Shown: in pieces, positions 16,994-23,748 of the stretch
How positions within the stretch are numbered: the stretch's first letter is position 1
Layout: every line of letters begins with the position of its first letter
DNA from: Lentimicrobiaceae bacterium
GTDB lineage: Bacteria > Bacteroidota > Bacteroidia > Bacteroidales > Lentimicrobiaceae
DNA: 64,000 bases
NCBI GenBank assembly: GCA_020636745.1
Contig: JACJXH010000001.1
Location: 62,001 to 126,000 of the forward strand
Reading direction: 5' to 3'
Position numbers and translations under genes: made by a program
Notes under the pieces: generated by a model
The model's input: only the letters and a program-made list of their open reading frames with translations
Databases searched by the model: none
What the model was told of the DNA's origin: nothing

Positions 16994-17650
16994 ATGCGGA
17001 TACACAAAGAAGGTTACATAATTATTTTGATTTCATTTATTGTTTTGGGCGTTATTTCCCCGTTAAGCGGACTTATTGCCATGCCGCAATGGTTGCATTA
17101 TTTATTATGGGTTGGATTTGCCTTACTCTTTTTATGGATAGTAAAATTTTTCAGATACCCTCAAAGGCTTCTTACGCCTGATGATGCTAAAGTTATTTGT
17201 CCGGCCGACGGTAAAGTTGTAGCAATTGAAAAGGTGTTTGAACCTGAATACTTCAAGGAAGAGAGGCTGCAGATTTCTGTTTTTATGTCTCCCAACAATG
17301 TGCATGTTAACTGGTATCCGGTTTCAGGTGCAGTTCGTTATATGAAATACCACCCCGGAAAATATCTGGTGGCATGGCATCCAAAGTCTTCCACTGAAAA
17401 TGAACGTACAACTGTTGTTATCGGCAATGAGTCAGGGCAGGAAATTTTGGTACGACAGATTGCTGGTGCAATGGCCCGCAGGATTGTTTGTTATGCAAGA
17501 GAAGGAAGTATGGTCAGACAGGGCGACGAACTTGGATTTATTAAATTTGGCTCACGGGTCGATCTTTTTCTGCCTGTTGATGTTAAAGTTGAAGTAAACA
17601 TCGGACAAAAAGTTACCGGAAAGAGCACTATTATTGCCCATCTTAAATAA
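16994..17650 (+). CDS. psd: phosphatidylserine decarboxylase proenzyme
   Basis: Decarboxylates phosphatidylserine to phosphatidylethanolamine using a pyruvoyl group made by self-cleavage. The 218-residue protein is the short form. Two N-terminal membrane segments (about 8-28 and 33-50) precede the domain with CPADGKVVAIEKV, FMSPNNVHVNWYP and the self-cleavage site F185-G186-S187 in FIKFGSRVD. Cleavage before S187 would give the pyruvoyl subunit. It continues the cdsA cluster. Family assignment is clear; the exact start (ATG 16994) fits. Confidence 0.95.
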   Translation: MRIHKEGYIIILISFIVLGVISPLSGLIAMPQWLHYLLWVGFALLFLWIVKFFRYPQRLLTPDDAKVICPADGKVVAIEKVFEPEYFKEERLQISVFMSPNNVHVNWYPVSGAVRYMKYHPGKYLVAWHPKSSTENERTTVVIGNESGQEILVRQIAGAMARRIVCYAREGSMVRQGDELGFIKFGSRVDLFLPVDVKVEVNIGQKVTGKSTIIAHLK

Positions 17651-17713
17651 TTATGGTCTTTACTTTAACATATCATTAACATGATGTATGTTGCGAACAT
17701 CAATAGAGGCCAC

Positions 17714-17721
17714 TATCTTTG
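17714..17721 (+). promoter_or_regulatory. predicted promoter of the Cys-rich gene
   Basis: TATCTTTG matches TAnnTTTG, with TTG at 17691 about 20 bp upstream as a -33 element. It is 26 bp before ATG 17747. Confidence 0.6.
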
Positions 17722-17746
17722 TATCGCTAAACTTAAACTAAGCCTT

Positions 17747-18037
17747 ATGAAAAGAATTGGAATGATTTTATCGGTTATGGCTCTCTTATTTGCTTTTACA
17801 GTTGCTACTGTATCTGCTCAGAATGCTCCTACAACCAAAACTACAACTCAAAAAGTTGTTACTGAGAAATCAGATAAAGCTCCTGCAACTGATGCTAAAT
17901 CTTGTGCCAAAACCTGCTCAGGTGACAAAGCAAAAGCTTGCGATAAACCTTGTTCAGGTGAGAAAGCAAAATCATGCTGCAGTAAAGGTGCAAAAGCTGA
18001 TGCTGCTAAACCAGTACCAGCTTCAGATAAAAAGTAA
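17747..18037 (+). CDS. small exported Cys/Lys-rich protein
   Basis: A 96-residue protein with a clear signal peptide (MKRIGMILSVMALLFAFTVA..., cleavage expected after SAQ at about residue 25). The mature part is short, hydrophilic and Lys/Ala-rich and holds six cysteines in a repeated pattern: C-A-K-T-C-S-G-D-K-A-K-A-C then C-S-G-E-K-A-K-S-C-C. This could bind metal or form disulfides after export. I do not recognise a family. It is monocistronic with its own promoter and a strong terminator. The start is ATG 17747, since the transcript begins near 17725. Confidence 0.75.
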   Translation: MKRIGMILSVMALLFAFTVATVSAQNAPTTKTTTQKVVTEKSDKAPATDAKSCAKTCSGDKAKACDKPCSGEKAKSCCSKGAKADAAKPVPASDKK

Positions 18038-18050
18038 TTTTTGCTTAAGA

Positions 18051-18085
18051 TAAAAAAGGCTGCACTTTAAGTGCAGCCTTTTTTA
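18051..18085. terminator. intrinsic terminator
   Basis: A 17-bp stem (AAAAAAGGCTGCACTT paired with AAGTGCAGCC plus T-run) lies right after the Cys-rich gene; the HAD gene converges on it, so it may serve both. Confidence 0.85.
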
Positions 18086-18130
18086 TGCAATATGTTTTGG
18101 TTTATTCCGGTTGAAGTGTCATATGGCTGT

Positions 18131-18832
18131 CTATAAAAAATCATATAACTCACCTAAACTCTTAATGTGATAGGTTGCTTTCGTATCTTTTATATTATTT
18201 TCATAATCCACAAGAACCTGATCAATGCCTGCACCTAAGGCTCCCCAAATATCCACTTCTTCATCGTCGCCAATCATCAAACTCTCTGATGGCAGAGCTC
18301 CTGCCCGCTTCATGGCATAATCAAATATCTGAAATTCAGGTTTTTTAACGCCGGCATCCTCTGATGTGATGATTTCAATAAAATATTTTGTCAAGCCTGA
18401 GTGTTTAAGTTTTTTGTATTGTACTTCTTCAAATCCATTGGTTATAATATGAAGTTTATATCTCTTCCTCAGGTACTCGAGAACTTCTGTGGTTTGTGGG
18501 AATAAATTGGTTTTAGTCGGACTTAGTGTAATATAATCATGCGCTATATTGTGACTCAATAAATTGTCAGCAATGCCAAAATCATGCAATGTCAAAGAGA
18601 ATCTTCTGATGTTGAGGACTTCTTTTACGATTTCGCCTTTTCTGTAAAAGTCCCAAAGCAATAGATTGTGCTTGTGGTAGGTGTTAAGAAAATCATCAAA
18701 TGATTGTATTCCCCTTTCGGTTAATCTGTATTTCAGGAAGATATCCTGAAACGTTTCATTTGAATTTGCATCAAAATCCCAAAGAGTCCTGTCAAGGTCA
18801 AAGAAAATATGCTGATATGTTCTGTGCTTCAC
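18131..18832 (-). CDS. HAD family hydrolase, YjjG-type
   Basis: A 233-residue phosphatase of the haloacid dehalogenase superfamily, nearest to YjjG pyrimidine nucleotidases (TIGR02254-like). Motif I is FFDLDRTLWDFDANS (the nucleophile is the first Asp), motif II LHIITNG, motif III lies at the KKPEFQIFDYAM lysine, and motif IV is MIGDDEEVDIWGALGAG. The helical cap lies between motifs I and II. The likely role is dephosphorylation of non-canonical nucleotides, a housecleaning activity (inference). A candidate -7 element lies at 18922-18929. Confidence 0.88.
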   Translation of the reverse strand: MKHRTYQHIFFDLDRTLWDFDANSNETFQDIFLKYRLTERGIQSFDDFLNTYHKHNLLLWDFYRKGEIVKEVLNIRRFSLTLHDFGIADNLLSHNIAHDYITLSPTKTNLFPQTTEVLEYLRKRYKLHIITNGFEEVQYKKLKHSGLTKYFIEIITSEDAGVKKPEFQIFDYAMKRAGALPSESLMIGDDEEVDIWGALGAGIDQVLVDYENNIKDTKATYHIKSLGELYDFL

Positions 18833-18921
18833 AAATTATAAGTTAAATGTAGTTGAATGTAAAACGCTTATTATCCAGCGGCAAATATTCATCGATTTGC
18901 TATTGCCGATATTCCAGCGTG

Positions 18922-18929
18922 CAAATTTA
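18922..18929 (-). promoter_or_regulatory. candidate -7 element of the HAD gene
   Basis: TAAATTTG on the minus strand fits TAnnTTTG, 90 bp before the ATG; no -33 element seen. Confidence 0.4.
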
Positions 18930-19025
18930 GTTTTTAATAATTGGGAAAGATCATCACTTTTCTATCTTTTTTCTTGACTTGACGTTTATATTGTCGTATT
19001 ATTGCAATATCAAAATGATATCAAA

Positions 19026-19904
19026 ATGGAAACAAAAGAACAAGAAAAATTTGTCAGACCGCGCTCTGGTTATGTAATGTTGCTCCTCGTATTTGCATTG
19101 ATAGGCCTGGCTGTGTTCAGCCTTATCAATTATAACGAGACACTGTGGATAACCATATTGTCAATTGTTGTGCTGATTGCAGACATTGTTTTACTGCCTG
19201 GATTTTTGGTGGTAAACCCAAATGAGTCCAGTGTTCTGGTGCTATTTGGCGATTATATTGGTACTGTTAAGCACAATGGATTTTTTTGGGTAAATCCGTT
19301 TTATACCCGAAAAAAGATTTCATTAAGAGCCAGAAACCTGAATGGTGAGCCAATTAAAGTAAACGATAAAATCGGTAACCCGATTATGATAGGGATTGTA
19401 TTGGTTTGGAAAGCACAGGATACATTTAAAGCTGCTTTTGAAGTTGATGACTACATACACTATGTTGAAATTCAGAGCGAAGCAGCCATACGCAAATTGG
19501 CTGGTCATTATCCGTATGATAATTTTGACGATGCTGAAGCTGAAATTTCACTGAGATCTGGCGGTGAAGAAGTGAATCATCAGTTGGAGACTGAGCTTTC
19601 TGAACGTTTGGAACGTGCTGGAATTGATGTCATTGAGGCCCGGATTTCTTATTTGGCTTACTCGTCGGAGATTGCCGGCGCAATGCTTAGAAGACAACAA
19701 GCCACTGCAATTATTGCTGCCCGCAAAAAGATAGTTGAAGGGGCTGTAAGTATGGTTGAAATGGCCCTCGAACAGCTTTCCGAAAAAAGCCTTATCAGTC
19801 TTGATGAGGACAAAAAAGCTTCAATGGTGAGCAATTTAATGGTGGTTTTGTGTTCTGATAAGGATGCCAGCCCCGTTATTAATGCTGGTACGCTTAACCA
19901 ATAA
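19026..19904 (+). CDS. SPFH (Band 7/stomatin-like) membrane protein
   Basis: A 292-residue protein with two adjacent N-terminal membrane segments (about residues 19-39 and 44-66) followed by an SPFH domain: VVNPNESSVLVLFGDYIGTVKHNGFFWVNPFY, then GNPIMIGIVLVWKAQD and a coiled-coil-like region with ARISYLAYSSEIAGAMLRRQQATAIIAARKKIVEGA. Such proteins oligomerise in membranes as scaffolds for proteases and other partners. The start is ATG 19026; an upstream TTG at 19002 is rejected. It is followed 24 bp later by an uncharacterised gene and then a ribbon-helix-helix gene. Confidence 0.9.
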   Translation: METKEQEKFVRPRSGYVMLLLVFALIGLAVFSLINYNETLWITILSIVVLIADIVLLPGFLVVNPNESSVLVLFGDYIGTVKHNGFFWVNPFYTRKKISLRARNLNGEPIKVNDKIGNPIMIGIVLVWKAQDTFKAAFEVDDYIHYVEIQSEAAIRKLAGHYPYDNFDDAEAEISLRSGGEEVNHQLETELSERLERAGIDVIEARISYLAYSSEIAGAMLRRQQATAIIAARKKIVEGAVSMVEMALEQLSEKSLISLDEDKKASMVSNLMVVLCSDKDASPVINAGTLNQ

Positions 19905-19928
19905 TAACCTGATGAAAATGCTGCCGTT

Positions 19929-20426
19929 ATGATAGTAACATCAGAAAAATCGGGCGTTTTTAATTTCTTTGACGGCAATCAGATAAAAGGTCGTGTTGTT
20001 TATTCAGGTAAATTTTCATCAAAGGCTCAGATTATTGATAATGAAGGCCGGGTTTACCGAATAGTTCCACTTAATATCTGGAAAACCTCGTTTGAATTAC
20101 AAGCTGAAGGGAAAGCACTTATTACGCTGAAGAAGAAATGGAATGGTACAAGACTTTCAAAAAGCTTGTCTGGCACTGAAAATGTAGAGTATTTTTTCAA
20201 ACATGCCGGTCTTTTTAATAGTCGTTATGTTTTGCAAGATAAGGATGCACGTGAAATGGTGGTTATTAAAGGCAGGTTTAAGTGGAAGGGCTTAAAATAT
20301 CATTATGAAATTAATTTACATGACAGTTTGAAACGTCGTGAACAATATTTTCTGTGGATTGCGTTAACTTTTTATCTTACAAGAGATATGATGAGGCAAC
20401 ATGCTGCTGGTGCTGCTACAATTTAA
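19929..20426 (+). CDS. uncharacterised protein, tubby/LURP-one-like pattern
   Basis: A 165-residue protein rich in beta strands, with recurring strand-turn pairs such as GVFNFFDGNQIKGRVVYSG and AQIIDNEGRVYRIVPLNIWK, and a more hydrophobic C-terminus (YFLWIALTFYLTRDMM, about 140-156). The pattern of short strands with a final hydrophobic helix is like the LURP-one/tubby C-terminal fold, which binds membrane lipids, but I cannot confirm that by eye. It sits between the SPFH gene and the ribbon-helix-helix gene on the same strand, so it probably works with the SPFH scaffold. It was assigned by position, not by firm homology. Confidence 0.65.
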   Translation: MIVTSEKSGVFNFFDGNQIKGRVVYSGKFSSKAQIIDNEGRVYRIVPLNIWKTSFELQAEGKALITLKKKWNGTRLSKSLSGTENVEYFFKHAGLFNSRYVLQDKDAREMVVIKGRFKWKGLKYHYEINLHDSLKRREQYFLWIALTFYLTRDMMRQHAAGAATI

Positions 20427-20530
20427 GAGTAAAATCAAGGTGGCTTAAGTGCGTGGTTGTGTTCTCGTGAGACAAATATTAATGTGAAATATTTGGTTGT
20501 GAAGACGATGGAATTGAAAATATAGTAACA

Positions 20531-20719
20531 ATGGCTCAAAAGAAATCTTTTGCACTGCGGATTGATGCAGATTTACTAGCTTCAGTTGAGAAATGGGCTG
20601 CGGATGAATTTCGTAGTACAAATGGTCAGCTGGAATGGATTATCAGTAAAGCCCTGAAGGATGCACGGCGGCTGAAGGATACTCCTGAAGCACCCAGGGA
20701 TGATTCAACTTCTGGGTAG
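20531..20719 (+). CDS. Arc-type ribbon-helix-helix DNA-binding protein
   Basis: A 62-residue protein with the Arc-like fold: a strand KSFALRIDADLLASVEKWAADEFRS followed by helices with NGQLEWIISKALKDA. Arc-type proteins bind DNA as dimers through the paired N-terminal strands. No toxin gene adjoins it, so an antitoxin role is not supported; it could control the SPFH cluster (inference). It lies 104 bp after the uncharacterised gene and ends at a terminator. Confidence 0.82.
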   Translation: MAQKKSFALRIDADLLASVEKWAADEFRSTNGQLEWIISKALKDARRLKDTPEAPRDDSTSG

Positions 20720-20740
20720 TTTATTTACTATACTATATGC

Positions 20741-20780
20741 AAAAAGTCCCGGGGTTTATTGAAAATCCCCGGGGCTTTTT
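20741..20780. terminator. intrinsic terminator
   Basis: AAAAAGTCCCGGGG and CCCCGGGGCTTTTT form a 14-bp stem with one G-T pair and a 12-base loop, between the RHH gene and the convergent radical SAM gene. Confidence 0.85.
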
Positions 20781-20798
20781 TATGTCCATTCATGTACT

Positions 20799-21740
20799 TT
20801 ATCCGGCAATAAATTTTTTGCCCTGCCAGGTGTTCAACCGTTCCATCTCTTGTTCAATTTTTAAAGCAACCTGGTCGGCTCTGAGTTGTCCCCATGCTTT
20901 ATTTACCAGAAAACGGGGCGGAACTTCACCTGTAAATCGCTCAATAACAATATCAGGATTGAGTCTTTCAATAAAAGCTACAATAAAGTCAATGTATTCG
21001 TCAAGACTGAAAAGTTTGAATTGAGACGGATTATCAAGAAACTGTTTGGCCATCACAGTGTCTTTAACGATTTGGAGCTGATGAAATTTGATGGTTGTGA
21101 GCGGAAGTGCTGAAACAATATGAGCCTGTTCGAGCATTTGCTGGCGCGATTCACCTGGAAGCCCAAAAATCAGGTGAGCTCCTGTTTTTAATCCATAAGA
21201 TGCTGTTTTACTAATCGCTTCAGCTGTTTGTTCAAATGTGTGCCCTCTGTTTATAAGTTTCAGGGTTTCATTGTTTGTTGATTCCATCCCATATTCTACA
21301 ATTACATAATGATGGCGCGCAATATCAGCTAAATAAGCGAGCTTTTCGTCATCGATACAATCAGGGCGGGTTCCTATAACAAGGCCGGTAATTTCGGGGT
21401 AAGCAAGCGCTTGTTCGTAAAGTTCTTTTAACCTGTTTATTGAACAATAAGTGTTGGAATAGGTCTGAAAATAGGCCAGGTACTTAAGCGCCCTCCTGTA
21501 ACGAACCTTGTGAAACTCAATGCCTTCGGCAATCTGCTGCGAAACAGGCTTTTGCGGCTGGCAATACGATGGGTTGAATGCGTCATTATTGCAATAAGTG
21601 CAACCTCCCAACCCGGTAGTTCCGTCTCTGTTTGGGCAGGTAAAACCGGCATCAATAGAGACTTTTTGTACTCTCTGACCAAAAGTGCGTTTGAAGTATT
21701 CGTTGTAGGAATTGTATCGTTTTCCGGAGAATTTATCCAT
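20799..21740 (-). CDS. TIGR01212 family radical SAM protein (YhcC-like)
   Basis: A 313-residue radical SAM enzyme of the YhcC/TIGR01212 group. The iron-sulfur cluster cysteines are C35, C47 and C50 in the segment TCPNRDGTTGLGGCTYC, the spaced Cx11CxxC pattern typical of this group. IDDEKLAYLADIA, GMESTNNETLKLINRGH and HLIFGLPGES follow as family landmarks. The substrate is not known for most members; a tRNA or other RNA role has been suggested by its kinship with Elp3 (family knowledge). The ATG 21740 is chosen because the predicted -7 element lies at 21749-21756, downstream of which the GTG 21749 would be untranscribed. Confidence 0.87.
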   Translation of the reverse strand: MDKFSGKRYNSYNEYFKRTFGQRVQKVSIDAGFTCPNRDGTTGLGGCTYCNNDAFNPSYCQPQKPVSQQIAEGIEFHKVRYRRALKYLAYFQTYSNTYCSINRLKELYEQALAYPEITGLVIGTRPDCIDDEKLAYLADIARHHYVIVEYGMESTNNETLKLINRGHTFEQTAEAISKTASYGLKTGAHLIFGLPGESRQQMLEQAHIVSALPLTTIKFHQLQIVKDTVMAKQFLDNPSQFKLFSLDEYIDFIVAFIERLNPDIVIERFTGEVPPRFLVNKAWGQLRADQVALKIEQEMERLNTWQGKKFIAG

Positions 21741-21748
21741 AATAGACA

Positions 21749-21756
21749 CAAAGTTA
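21749..21756 (-). promoter_or_regulatory. predicted -7 element of the radical SAM gene
   Basis: TAACTTTG on the minus strand; its G is 8 bases ahead of the ATG, so the leader would be about 5 bases or less. Confidence 0.5.
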
Positions 21757-21771
21757 ATGCTTATTTTTTGT

Positions 21772-21806
21772 AAAAAAGGCTGCCTGAGTCAGACAGCCTT
21801 TTTTAC
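21772..21806. terminator. intrinsic terminator after the POT-type transporter
   Basis: Stem AAAAAAGGCTGCCTGA and TCAGACAGCCTTTTTT with one mismatch, 22 bp past the transporter stop codon on the minus strand. Confidence 0.8.
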
Positions 21807-21827
21807 ACTTATTTATACTGTTGTTGA

Positions 21828-23636
21828 TTATTTAGTTGCAGCTTCCAGTCTTTTCATAATTGAGAAGATAAAGATTGCAGACAGAACACAGCAAACAATA
21901 AAGATTGCCCAAAGCTGCCACAAATCAAGTTTTCCCCAGAAATCGCTTCCAATGAAAAGGAATTTATTACCAACAGCTGTTGCCAGCAGCCAGCCGCCCT
22001 GCATAAGACCCTGGAAACGGGCAGGAGCTACTTTAGAAACAAATGAAAGACCCATTGGGCTAAGGAATAGCTCAGCAATGGTAAGAATCAGGTAGCTGCT
22101 GATAAGCCAGTAAGGGACAACTCTGGATGAGTCGGGAACCGGGTTGAATTTTGTAACTCCGTTATCAACTACCTGTAGTTCGTGAGGTGATACCAGGCCG
22201 ATGGATGCAACCAGAATAACCATAAATCCGAGTGCTGCAATAAACATTCCGATTCCAATTTTCTTAGGCGTTGATGGTTCCAGATTTTTATTTCGGAGCC
22301 AGGTGAAAACTGCCATTACAGGAAATGTGAGCGAAACAATAAACAGCGGATTAAATGATTGGAATACTTCAGGCGCAATTGGGTTGCTTGCTGCGCTTCC
22401 TGAAACAAAGTAATAAGTCAGACCGCCAAAAACAATGGCCATGGAGCCGCCAATAAGCTTATTTGTGCTCTTTTTGTTGAAAAGAAGAACCACGCCGGCA
22501 ATGGTGCCAATAAAGGCAAGAATGGACTCAAGATTAAAGAAGATATTTGTGAAAGCTCCCACTTCTTTCACAGTATAATCGCGGGCAAAGAAAGTAAGAG
22601 TGAGTCCATTTTGGTGAAATGACATCCAGAAAAAGATAACAACAAAGAAAACCAGGATGAGTGAAGTAACTCTTGGGCGTTCATCCTTGGTCGAAATCAT
22701 GAACATCATGGCAACAAATCCGACAAATAAACCCACAGCCATACCTAAAGCAAGATCATTCATTGCAAAATAGAAAATGACAGAAGTGGTAATCATTAAG
22801 CCTGCAGCTAAAAGGAAGCTTACCAAATTGCCTTTGGCTTTATTAGTTTCGTCCTTTTCTTTTGTTTCTACTTTATCTACTGAAGGCAATAATTTATTGA
22901 AGAAAATGTAAACCAGCATGGAAATAACCATGGCACCAGCTGCAATTCCAAAAGCATAATTGTATCCTTTGGCAAATGCGTCGATATATTGTGTAGCGAA
23001 GGCTCCCAAATCTGTTACGGCACTTCCGCTAACTTTATCGGCAAGGGCCTGAAAAGCAGTTAAATCCTCTAGGTTTCCATTATTGTAGGCGTGACACATG
23101 GCCGGAAGGCTTCCGTCATGTTCAAAACCCTGTGTGCCCAAAAACCAGTTGCGGATTCCGGTTGCAACGAAAGGGGCAAAAAATGCTCCGATGTTGATAC
23201 CCATATAAAAAATCATAAAGGCAGAATCGCGTACTTTTGAGTAGCGGGGATCGTCATACATTTGACCAACAACTGCCTGAAGATTGCCTTTAAACAAGCC
23301 ATTTCCCAGGGCTATTGTGAAAAGGCCCGTCAATGTAATAGCAAGCGGATTACCCGGGATAGCCATAACAACATAGCCGGCAAACATGATAATGATACCC
23401 ATCAGAATTACAAATTTGTATTTTCTGGTGGCATCAGCAATAATACCTCCGATGAGGGCTAATGCATAAATACCAAAATAAAACCAGCTGTAATAGCCCC
23501 CTGCCTGCGATTCTGAAAGCCCGTATTTGGCCTGTAAAAACAGAACCAGGATGGCCATCATGGTGTAGAATCCGAAGCGCTCTCCCATGTTAGAGAAAAA
23601 CGCTACCAATAGTCCTTTCGGATGCTCTTTTAACAT
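21828..23636 (-). CDS. POT/PTR2-type peptide transporter, first Glu of ExxER missing
   Basis: A 602-residue major facilitator protein of the proton-dependent oligopeptide transporter type, with 12 or more membrane segments. N-terminal motif FFSNMGERFGFYTMMAIL corresponds to E1xxE2RFxYY with Asn in place of E1. LIGGIIADATRKYK and GNGLFKGNLQAVVGQMY match the other conserved POT stretches. The changed E1 residue argues for altered proton coupling or a different substrate; transport of peptides is a family inference. There is a long cytoplasmic linker with KVETKEKDETNKAKG near the middle. The gene is monocistronic with a predicted -7 element at 23691-23698. Confidence 0.88.
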   Translation of the reverse strand: MLKEHPKGLLVAFFSNMGERFGFYTMMAILVLFLQAKYGLSESQAGGYYSWFYFGIYALALIGGIIADATRKYKFVILMGIIIMFAGYVVMAIPGNPLAITLTGLFTIALGNGLFKGNLQAVVGQMYDDPRYSKVRDSAFMIFYMGINIGAFFAPFVATGIRNWFLGTQGFEHDGSLPAMCHAYNNGNLEDLTAFQALADKVSGSAVTDLGAFATQYIDAFAKGYNYAFGIAAGAMVISMLVYIFFNKLLPSVDKVETKEKDETNKAKGNLVSFLLAAGLMITTSVIFYFAMNDLALGMAVGLFVGFVAMMFMISTKDERPRVTSLILVFFVVIFFWMSFHQNGLTLTFFARDYTVKEVGAFTNIFFNLESILAFIGTIAGVVLLFNKKSTNKLIGGSMAIVFGGLTYYFVSGSAASNPIAPEVFQSFNPLFIVSLTFPVMAVFTWLRNKNLEPSTPKKIGIGMFIAALGFMVILVASIGLVSPHELQVVDNGVTKFNPVPDSSRVVPYWLISSYLILTIAELFLSPMGLSFVSKVAPARFQGLMQGGWLLATAVGNKFLFIGSDFWGKLDLWQLWAIFIVCCVLSAIFIFSIMKRLEAATK

Positions 23637-23690
23637 AAAAATAAGGTGTTAGTGATTAATAATATGATGAATCAGTGTAATTTCCCGAGG

Positions 23691-23698
23691 CAAAAATA
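23691..23698 (-). promoter_or_regulatory. predicted -7 element of the POT-type transporter
   Basis: TATTTTTG on the minus strand fits TAnnTTTG, 55 bp before the ATG. Confidence 0.45.
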
Positions 23699-23748
23699 AT
23701 GAAATTTTGATGGGATAAAAATAAATGAATTTTCAGCGGAAATGAGGT

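Noticed and set aside
17790..18053. Alternative 87-residue Leu-rich frame over the Cys-rich gene
   Set aside because: It lacks its own start signal and promoter fit; the signal-peptide frame agrees with the predicted transcript start.
20531..20719. Antitoxin of a toxin-antitoxin pair
   Set aside because: The ribbon-helix-helix gene has no small toxin-like gene beside it; it is followed by a terminator and a convergent gene.
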